Assembly: GCF_003347205.1 (NCBI RefSeq)
Contig: NZ_QQBJ01000004.1
Location: forward strand, 124,001-188,000
From: Mycolicibacterium moriokaense
GTDB taxonomy: Bacteria; Actinomycetota; Actinomycetes; Mycobacteriales; Mycobacteriaceae
Direction of reading: 5' to 3'
DNA: 64,000 bases
Under the pieces are notes generated by a model. That model was given only the letters and a program-made list of their open reading frames with translations, made no database searches and was not told the DNA's origin. The stretch's first letter is position 1. Every line of letters begins with the position of its first letter. Positions 1 through 5,742 of the stretch are shown one piece after another. A program made the position numbers and the translations under genes.

Positions 1-1
1 T

Positions 2-31
2 TGCATCCGCTACCTGCCGCGCGCACCGTGA
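2..31 (+). CDS. C-terminal tail of an upstream gene (partial)
   Basis: The first 30 bases read in frame 2 as nine codons ending in a TGA at 29-31 (C-I-R-Y-L-P-R-A-P-stop). A Shine-Dalgarno-like AGAGGAGG and the ATG of the next gene follow within 30 bases, as expected for an operon junction. Only the last nine residues are visible, so no function can be given. It could also be non-coding. Confidence 0.35.
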   Translation, partial: CIRYLPRAP

Positions 32-56
32 AGGTGACCGTCAGAGGAGGCCCGAC

Positions 57-365
57 ATGTTCGACCGTCCGCGCACAGCTCCGCCGATCCCGAGATGGCT
101 GCGCTTCGTACTCAAGTCCGACCGGGCGGGGTCGTCGTGGTACATCGGGACCGGCTTCTTCTTCGCGCCGGCACTCGCCGTGCTGTCGCCGTGGCCCACG
201 CTCACGGCCGTGTTGTGGGCGGTGATCGCCGTCGCCGGGTTGTGGCTCGGCCTGCTCGGCATCGCGATGGCCGCCGGCCTCGCGGTGGTCCTGCGGTCGG
301 GGGAGGAGATACCGGAGGACTACTGGCGTTCGATCATCGACTACCCGACCGCCACTTCGCGATAG
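57..365 (+). CDS. small two-helix membrane protein, unknown function
   Basis: This is a 102-residue protein with an ATG start at 57 and a strong SD (AGAGGAGG) about 8 bases upstream. The N-terminus is basic and soluble (FDRPRTAPPIPRW). Two hydrophobic stretches follow, at about residues 28-45 and 50-78, and then a short polar acidic tail. It therefore looks like a small inner-membrane protein with two or three helices. I do not recognise a named domain. The partial frame ending at 31 suggests it is the last gene of an operon entering from the left. It converges tail to tail on the P450 gene with only three bases between stops. Confidence 0.7.
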   Translation: MFDRPRTAPPIPRWLRFVLKSDRAGSSWYIGTGFFFAPALAVLSPWPTLTAVLWAVIAVAGLWLGLLGIAMAAGLAVVLRSGEEIPEDYWRSIIDYPTATSR

Positions 366-368
366 CCG

Positions 369-1619
369 CTACTTCGCGACGGCGGTCTTGCCCGTGTAGT
401 CGACCTGCCAGTGCTTGATGCCGTTGAGCCATCCCGAACGCAGCCGCTCAGGCTTGGAAATCGGTGTGAGGTTGGGCATTTCGTCGGCGATCGCGTTGAA
501 GATCAGATCGATGGTCATCCTGGCCAGGTTCGCGCCGATGCAATAGTGGGCGCCGGTACCGCCGAAACCGACGTGCGGGTTGGGGTCTCGCATCACGTTG
601 AAGGCGTACGGGTCGTCGAAGACGTCCTCGTCGAAATTGGCCGACCGGTAGAAGATGACCACGCGGTCGTCTTTCTTGATCTGCACGCCGCCCAGTTCCG
701 TGTCCTCGAGCGCCGTGCGCTGGAACGAGGTGACCGGCGTTGCCCAGCGCACGATCTCGTCCGCGGCCGTCGCGGGCCGTTCCCGCTTGAAAAGCTCCCA
801 CTGGTCCGGAAATTCGGTGAAGGCCATCATGCCCTGGGTGATCGAGTTCCGGGTGGTCTCGTTTCCGGCCACCGCCAGCAGGATCACGAAGAAGCCGAAC
901 TCGTCGTCGGTGAGCTTGTGGCCCTCGACGTCCGCCTGCACCAGCTTGGTCACCAGGTCGTCGCCGGGGTTCTTGCCGCGCTCGGCCGCCATCTGCATGC
1001 CGTACATGATCAGCTCGACCGATGCCGCCGTCGGGTCATTCCTGGCGTATTCCGGATCCTGGTCGCCGACCATCTGATTGGACCAGTGGAACAGCTTCTT
1101 GCGGTCCTCCTGGGGTACGCCCATCAGACCCGCGATCGCCTGCAGGGGCAGCTCGCACGACACCTGCTCGACGAAATCGCCGGACCCCTCCGCCGCGGCC
1201 TCTTTGACGATGTTGTGCGCGCGCTCGCGCAGTTCCTCGCGCAGCGACTCGATGGCCCGCGGGGTGAACGCGCGCGAGATGATCTTGCGCAAGTGCGTGT
1301 GATGCGGTGCGTCCTGGTTGAGCAGGACGACCTTGCCGCCCTCCAACGACTCGGGCTCCGCCTCGTCGCGGTAGCGTGGCAGTGCGGTCTTTCTGTTGCT
1401 GGAGAACACGTCGCTGCGGCGGGAAACCTCCTTGACGTCCTTGTGCTTGGTGACCACCCAGTAGCCGGTGTCACCGAACGCCAGGTTGCCGCGCTCCTGC
1501 TCCTGCCACCAGATCGGGGCGACCTTGCGCATATGGGCCAGCTCGTCGATCGGCAGCCGCTCGGCGTACATGTCAGGATCGGTGAAATCGAACCCGGGTG
1601 GGAGGTTCGGGGATGCCAT
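369..1619 (-). CDS. cyp125: CYP125-family cytochrome P450 (steroid C26/C27 monooxygenase)
   Basis: The 416-residue P450 closely resembles mycobacterial CYP125, which oxidises the terminal methyl of the cholesterol or cholestenone side chain to start side-chain degradation. Visible motifs are the PNLPPGFDFTDPD N-terminus, the I-helix oxygen-binding segment AVAGNETTRNS, the E-x-x-R helix, and the heme loop GFGGTGAHYCIGAN with axial Cys360. The C-terminus GIKHWQVDY is typical of CYP125. The ATG has an SD (GGAGT) upstream. A KstR-like box lies about 105 bases upstream, so repression by KstR and induction by sterol is likely. Unlike the main sterol cluster there are no fadE28/29 or igr genes beside it, so it is probably a paralogue or a dispersed regulon member. 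Confidence 0.9.
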   Translation of the reverse strand: MASPNLPPGFDFTDPDMYAERLPIDELAHMRKVAPIWWQEQERGNLAFGDTGYWVVTKHKDVKEVSRRSDVFSSNRKTALPRYRDEAEPESLEGGKVVLLNQDAPHHTHLRKIISRAFTPRAIESLREELRERAHNIVKEAAAEGSGDFVEQVSCELPLQAIAGLMGVPQEDRKKLFHWSNQMVGDQDPEYARNDPTAASVELIMYGMQMAAERGKNPGDDLVTKLVQADVEGHKLTDDEFGFFVILLAVAGNETTRNSITQGMMAFTEFPDQWELFKRERPATAADEIVRWATPVTSFQRTALEDTELGGVQIKKDDRVVIFYRSANFDEDVFDDPYAFNVMRDPNPHVGFGGTGAHYCIGANLARMTIDLIFNAIADEMPNLTPISKPERLRSGWLNGIKHWQVDYTGKTAVAK

Positions 1620-1723
1620 AGATTGGACTCCTCATACGACGTTGTCTAGTGCCCGTATGGCATTGCTACACCACAGATAGGGTGCGGTGAAGAGGGTTGT
1701 GAAACTTTGACAGAACTCTCAAA

Positions 1724-1737
1724 TGAAACGTGTTCTG
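1724..1737. promoter_or_regulatory. KstR-like operator upstream of the CYP125 gene
   Basis: TGAAACGTGTTCTG fits the remembered KstR consensus TnnAACnnGTTnnA at all fixed positions except the last (G for A). It lies between the divergent CYP125 gene and the proline-rich exported protein gene. The same core, with a perfect last base, occurs at 3624-3637. KstR represses cholesterol uptake and side-chain genes in mycobacteria and rhodococci; binding here is inferred. Confidence 0.7.
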
Positions 1738-1846
1738 GTGGGGCCGCCATATTTGACCCCTTGGTCACACATTGCACAGGTGTAACAATCGGGGTACCAA
1801 GACTGAAGCACCCAGTAGCACTGAGACGACAACCAAGGGGGCATCG

Positions 1847-2452
1847 GTGAGGAATACCGACAAACTGTGGTCGCTATCCGTGGCAGGTAGCGCACTGGGC
1901 GCGGTCGCGGCCGCGATGCTGGCCGCGCCTGCCGCGCATGCCGATCCCGAACCGCCTGTGCCGCCACTGCCGCCAGGACCGGAGCAACCGATCGCGACTC
2001 AGGCCGCCGCGGGGGATCCCGCCCTGCCCCCGCCTGCCGACCCTGCGGTACTTCCACCGCCGCCTGGCCCCGTGCAACATCTGTCGAGTCCGGAGAACCT
2101 TCCGCCGGGCACCACAGACGTTCCCGTCAATCAGGGTGAAGGCCGCAATCTGTCCTATCTGCGCGACCTCTTCCACGCCTATCAGACCCAGGAAATCGAC
2201 GGGAAGGGCGCACTGCTTCTGCTGACCCAGCGGCCGCTGGACCCGAACGCGATGCCGACGAACGGATTGCCCACCAACCCGCAGGCGCCGCCCGGGACGC
2301 CGCTACCCGATGGCCAGATGCCCCCCGGCGCCCCGCTGCCGGATGCCCCACCGCCGGGACCGCCGGGCGTACCGGCTCCGGACGCTCCGCCGCCGGGTCC
2401 AGCGCCCGGTCCGGTGCTGCCCGCTCCGGCGCCTCCGCCACCGCCTCAGTAG
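1847..2452 (+). CDS. proline-rich exported protein
   Basis: The GTG at 1847 is preferred over upstream codons because AAGGGGG lies six bases before it and a clean signal peptide follows: basic RNTDKLW, a hydrophobic core to about residue 28, and an A-H-A cleavage site before DPEPP. The mature part of this 201-residue protein is very rich in Pro, Gly and Ala. A more ordered middle section contains NLSYLRDLFHAYQTQEIDG and a KGALLLLTQRPLD helix. The tail repeats PPGxPLPD-like and APPPGP units. Such Pro-rich secreted or wall-associated proteins are common in mycobacteria; their function is unknown. It is divergent from CYP125 and shares its KstR-box region, so co-regulation is possible but unproven. 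Confidence 0.75.
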   Translation: MRNTDKLWSLSVAGSALGAVAAAMLAAPAAHADPEPPVPPLPPGPEQPIATQAAAGDPALPPPADPAVLPPPPGPVQHLSSPENLPPGTTDVPVNQGEGRNLSYLRDLFHAYQTQEIDGKGALLLLTQRPLDPNAMPTNGLPTNPQAPPGTPLPDGQMPPGAPLPDAPPPGPPGVPAPDAPPPGPAPGPVLPAPAPPPPPQ

Positions 2453-2461
2453 GTCCCTAGA

Positions 2462-3595
2462 TCAGACGCTGGCCGCCTCGTTGAGCTCGTCGAGCCGGGT
2501 GGTGGCCTCCAGATACTCCTGCACCCACCGCTCGATGACGGTGGACGTCTTCTCCACCTTGGTGAACTGACCGACGACCTGCCCGACGGGATTGAACGCC
2601 ACGTCGACGCTTTCGTTCGGGTATTTGTGCGTGGCCGCGACGGCCATCCCGGACACCATGTACTGCAACGGCATCCCCAGCGGCGACGGGTTGTCCGGGT
2701 TCTCCCAGGCCTCGGTCCAGTCGTTGCGCAGCATCCGGGCCGGCTTGCCGGTGAACGACCGGCTGCGCACCGTGTCCCGGCTGGACGCCTTGGCGTAGGC
2801 GGCGTGCTGCACCGGCGTGTGCTCGGACTCCTCGACCATCACCCACTGCGAGCCGGTCCAGGCCCCCTGCGCGCCCAGCGCCAGGGCGGCAGCAATCTGC
2901 TGGCCGCTGCCGATGCCGCCGGCGGCCAGCACCGGAATCGGCGCCACCTCCTTGACGACCTGCGGCCACAGCACGATCGAGCCGACCTCGCCGCAGTGTC
3001 CGCCGGCCTCGCCACCCTGGGCGATGATGATGTCGACGCCGGCGTCGGCGTGCTTGCGGGCCTGCGACGGCGATCCGCACAGCGCGGCCACCCGGCGGCC
3101 CTCGTCGTGAATGTGCTTGATCATCTCCGCGGGCGGCGTGCCAAGGGCGTTGGCGATCAAGGTCACCTTGGGGTGTTTCAACGCCACCTCGACCTGCGGT
3201 GTCGCCGTCGCCTCCGTCCAGCCGAGGAGTTGCAGCGCGTCGTCGTCGCTGTGGTCGACCGGGACGCCGTGGTCGGCGAGGATCTTGCGCGCGAACTCCA
3301 GATGCTCCTCGGGCACCAGCGCATTGAGTTGCTTTTTGAGGACTTCGGGCGACAGGTCGATCGAGTCCATGCCCTCGTACTTGTTGGGGATGACGATGTC
3401 TACGCCGTAGGGGTGGTCGCCGATGTTCTCGTCGATCCACTTCAACTCGATCTCGAGTTGCTCGGGGGTGAAGCCGACGGCGCCGAGGACGCCGAACCCG
3501 CCTGCCTTGCTGACCGCGACCACGACATCGCGGCAGTGGGTGAACGCGAAGATCGGGAACTCGATGTTGAGGTCGTCGCAGATGGCCGTGTGCAT
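2462..3595 (-). CDS. nitronate monooxygenase-family flavin oxidoreductase (Rv1533-like)
   Basis: The 377-residue protein is an FMN-dependent TIM barrel of the 2-nitropropane dioxygenase/nitronate monooxygenase family. It shows the N-terminal segment THCRDVVVAVSKAGGFGVLGA, the flavin phosphate loops IIAQGGEAGGHCGEVGS and VLAAGGIGSGQQIAAALALGAQG, and the family motif SRSFTGKPARMLRNDW. From memory the nearest M. tuberculosis relative is Rv1533. Some family members act in sterol-ring catabolism as reductases, but this one is not an obvious IpdC orthologue. The ATG has an AAGGAG SD. A perfect KstR-type box starts 29 bases upstream, which ties it to sterol metabolism by regulation. The substrate is unknown. 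Confidence 0.85.
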   Translation of the reverse strand: MHTAICDDLNIEFPIFAFTHCRDVVVAVSKAGGFGVLGAVGFTPEQLEIELKWIDENIGDHPYGVDIVIPNKYEGMDSIDLSPEVLKKQLNALVPEEHLEFARKILADHGVPVDHSDDDALQLLGWTEATATPQVEVALKHPKVTLIANALGTPPAEMIKHIHDEGRRVAALCGSPSQARKHADAGVDIIIAQGGEAGGHCGEVGSIVLWPQVVKEVAPIPVLAAGGIGSGQQIAAALALGAQGAWTGSQWVMVEESEHTPVQHAAYAKASSRDTVRSRSFTGKPARMLRNDWTEAWENPDNPSPLGMPLQYMVSGMAVAATHKYPNESVDVAFNPVGQVVGQFTKVEKTSTVIERWVQEYLEATTRLDELNEAASV

Positions 3596-3623
3596 GACTG
3601 CTCCTTGGGCGCGGTAAGCGAAC

Positions 3624-3637
3624 TGAAACGTGTTCTA
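3624..3637. promoter_or_regulatory. KstR-like operator upstream of the NMO-family gene
   Basis: TGAAACGTGTTCTA matches the KstR consensus TnnAACnnGTTnnA at every fixed position. It sits 29-42 bases upstream of the ATG of the flavin oxidoreductase on the minus strand, an ideal place to block transcription start. Confidence 0.75.
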
Positions 3638-3686
3638 GTTTAGTACGCACCGGCGCGGAAGCCGACACACGGGTGGCGACGGCGGC

Positions 3687-3935
3687 TCAACTCTCCTTGT
3701 TGGACTGGTCAGACTTCGAATGGTCGGAGAACTTCGGATTGCCGTCGTCGTCCAGCCACTCGTTCACCGCCGTGCCAGTCACGGTGTTGTCGCTACCGGG
3801 CAGCGCCACCGTCGGACGGTCCTCGTCGTACTCCTTCATCATTTCCTTGGCGATTTCTTTGTGCCTGTCCTCGATCTCAGGCTTGGGCGTGAGTGGACGC
3901 TCGTCCTGCTGCCCCTGTTGCTGATCGCTGGCCAC
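3687..3935 (-). CDS. small charged hypothetical protein
   Basis: This 82-residue, highly polar protein has no membrane segment. It begins with a Gln-rich ASDQQQGQQDE and continues with acidic and basic residues (EIEDRHKEIAKEMMKEYDEDRP). The middle segment TVALPGSDNTVTGTAVNEWLDDDG looks like the only folded part. The ATG lies behind a GGGGGC-type SD. I do not recognise the family; similar short proteins are conserved in mycobacteria. It stands alone between the KstR-linked oxidoreductase and the membrane proteins to its right. Confidence 0.65.
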   Translation of the reverse strand: MASDQQQGQQDERPLTPKPEIEDRHKEIAKEMMKEYDEDRPTVALPGSDNTVTGTAVNEWLDDDGNPKFSDHSKSDQSNKES

Positions 3936-3998
3936 CGTTCGTGCCCCCTTGGCTGTGTAGGTCTCCCGACATGCCTTAGGTCTGCCCGTAACCGTGAT

Positions 3999-4331
3999 TT
4001 ACGAAACAGTCCGAGTCCGCGGCACCGCCAACGCACCCAGCACGGCGAGCGCGCCCACCGCGGTCAGCGGAATCGACCACGACCGCCGACTGGACACCGC
4101 GTGCTGGCAGTTGGCGACGTAGTCGGTGTGCGGGACGACCTGATTGAGGATCGGCACGTTGGCGACGGTCTTGTCGTTGGCGGCTTCGGCTTCCGACGAG
4201 TCGGCCGCGATGGCGTTTCCGCAGCCGATCGACTCGCCGTCACCGGTGATCGACACCGGCACCAGAAGCGCGATCACACCGGCGACCAACAGCGCCGCAC
4301 CGACTAGCAGGATCAGACGTCTGACATTCAC
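3999..4331 (-). CDS. small membrane protein with two transmembrane helices
   Basis: The 110-residue protein has a first helix at residues 5-27 (LILLVGAALLVAGVIALLVPV) and a second at about 85-104. Between them is a loop of about 55 residues with two cysteines (IGCGNA and ANCQHA) that could form a disulfide outside the membrane. The C-terminus is basic. The gene follows the 4393-4848 membrane gene on the same strand with a 60-base gap and may be co-transcribed with it and the HAD phosphatase. No named family recognised. Confidence 0.7.
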   Translation of the reverse strand: MNVRRLILLVGAALLVAGVIALLVPVSITGDGESIGCGNAIAADSSEAEAANDKTVANVPILNQVVPHTDYVANCQHAVSSRRSWSIPLTAVGALAVLGALAVPRTRTVS

Positions 4332-4392
4332 GTTCGCGGTTCCTCGTTTCCTGGGCTGTCCGATGACGGTGAGGGATTGCCCGCCGACGCGC

Positions 4393-4848
4393 TCACCAAA
4401 CCAGGGTCAACACCACCAGCAGCGCCATCGCCGCCAGGCAGGCGATGTGATCGCGAAAGATCGACCGCGCCAGTCGTGACTGCCCGGCGGCATCGTCGGT
4501 GCGGGCACCCAGCCGAACGGCGTTCGGCACCGTCCGAAACAGCCCCAGCAGGACCGGTGCGGCGGCCAGGACCACCGACGACGCCGTGAACCATGCCGCG
4601 TCATTCCCGCGCAGCGCGCGAAACGCCAACGCGCCCAGCAGAATCACCATCACCACCGCGATCAGCCTGCTCATCGGCCGCGACGTCGTCGTCGCGCGAC
4701 GGTAGTAGGCCGCGATCGACGAGAGGGTGGCCTCGGGCAGCACCGCGCCACGCTCGGTCCGGACCTGGGTGTCGAAGATCAGGTCCATCCACAGCACCGC
4801 GATAAGGAATCCGCCGCACGCCGTCACCAGCCCGTCGGCGACGCCCAT
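4393..4848 (-). CDS. four-helix conserved membrane protein
   Basis: The 151-residue protein has about four hydrophobic segments, near residues 5-24, 60-80, 87-108 and 131-149. An acidic motif MDLIFDTQVR follows the first helix, and an amphipathic region (LSSIAAYYRRATTTSRPMSR) precedes the second. The layout resembles small actinobacterial membrane proteins annotated only as conserved hypotheticals. Its ATG lies seven bases beyond the stop of the HAD phosphatase gene, so the two are transcriptionally coupled. Function unknown. Confidence 0.75.
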   Translation of the reverse strand: MGVADGLVTACGGFLIAVLWMDLIFDTQVRTERGAVLPEATLSSIAAYYRRATTTSRPMSRLIAVVMVILLGALAFRALRGNDAAWFTASSVVLAAAPVLLGLFRTVPNAVRLGARTDDAAGQSRLARSIFRDHIACLAAMALLVVLTLVW

Positions 4849-4855
4849 CGGACGC

Positions 4856-5584
4856 TCAGCCCTTCCGGCCCGCCGCGGCGACCCTCAGCACCGGCCAGCC
4901 GTTCGCGGCGGCCGCCGCGGCCAGCCCGGCTCGCGGGTTGACCGGCCTCGGGTGGCCGATCACCGACATCAGCGGCACATCCTCGTCACCGTCGGCGTAA
5001 AAGTAGCTGCGCTGCAGATCGACGTCGTTGTCCTGGCAGAACCGCCGCGCCGCGTCGGCCTTGCGGGCGCCCCAGATGATGGGCCGCTGGATGTCACCGG
5101 TCAGCAGCCCGTCCTCGTCGACCTCGAACCGATTGCACAGCAGGCGGTCGATTCCCAGGGCGCGGGCGACCGGCTCGGCGTGAATGGTCAGCGCCGACGA
5201 ACACAGCGCCACGGTGTGGCCGCGCTGCTGATGCGCCGCCACCACCTCGCGCATGTGCGGGTACACCCGGGATGCGATGTGGCGGACGAAGAGCCGTTCG
5301 CCGAGCTCGTCGAGTTCGCGCAGGGACTCGCCCTTCAGGTAGCCGGCCGCGCGCACGATCAGCCGCTCGAACTGCATGCGGCCCAGCCGGTAGCGGATGG
5401 ACGCCTCCAGTACCCCGAGCACCTCGCCGATCCTGGCCTGCCGGCGCCGGATCCGGTCACCGGCGTGCGCCGTCGCGGTGAAACCCGACACCAGCGTGCC
5501 GTCCAGGTCGAAGAATGCGCCCACGTCGGGTCCCGACGGGCTCGCTGCGATCTCGGCGACCCGACCCGACGGCTGCGCGAACAT
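4856..5584 (-). CDS. HAD-superfamily IB phosphatase (SerB-like)
   Basis: The 242-residue hydrolase has HAD motif I FFDLDGTLVSG (nucleophile Asp and general acid Asp), motif II ALCSSAL, and motif IV YADGDEDVPLMSVIG with the metal-binding acids. A helical cap lies between motifs I and II. This is the subfamily IB layout shared with phosphoserine phosphatases and with SerB-like lipid-phosphate hydrolases of actinobacteria. The substrate cannot be told from sequence. It is first in a minus-strand run with the two membrane proteins to its left, suggesting a membrane-associated role. It is divergent from the GH2 gene. Confidence 0.82.
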   Translation of the reverse strand: MFAQPSGRVAEIAASPSGPDVGAFFDLDGTLVSGFTATAHAGDRIRRRQARIGEVLGVLEASIRYRLGRMQFERLIVRAAGYLKGESLRELDELGERLFVRHIASRVYPHMREVVAAHQQRGHTVALCSSALTIHAEPVARALGIDRLLCNRFEVDEDGLLTGDIQRPIIWGARKADAARRFCQDNDVDLQRSYFYADGDEDVPLMSVIGHPRPVNPRAGLAAAAAANGWPVLRVAAAGRKG

Positions 5585-5646
5585 GATCCGAGACTACGGT
5601 TCTTGATCAAAATGAGCCGGATCGAGCCACCGACCGTAATGTCTAG

Positions 5647-5720
5647 ACAGCGCACGCGAGGAGCGGGTCAAGTACAGCGCACGCGAGGAGCAGGTCAAGT
5701 ACAGCGCACGCGAGGAGCAG
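5647..5720 (+). repeat. 27-bp tandem repeat in the leader of the GH2 gene (2.7 copies)
   Basis: Three head-to-tail copies start at 5647, 5674 and 5701. The shared unit begins ACAGCGCACGCGAGGAGC; copies one and two run the full 27 bases with one G/A difference, and copy three keeps the first 20 bases. Each copy contains the SD-like GCGAGGAG. The array ends 22 bases before the proposed AUA start. A stop (TAG at 5644) lies just before it in the gene's frame, so it is untranslated leader or an N-terminal duplication that lost its start codons. Confidence 0.9.
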
Positions 5721-5742
5721 AACCGGCGGAGAGGAGAGGGCC

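Noticed and set aside
2462-3668. Annotating the NMO-family gene as ipdC
   Set aside because: IpdC (Rv3553) has a different N-terminus and segment order as I recall it. The text here is nearer to Rv1533, so only the family call and the KstR link are kept.
5647-5720. CRISPR-like array
   Set aside because: The 27-bp units are directly head to tail with no spacers, number under three, and no cas genes are near.
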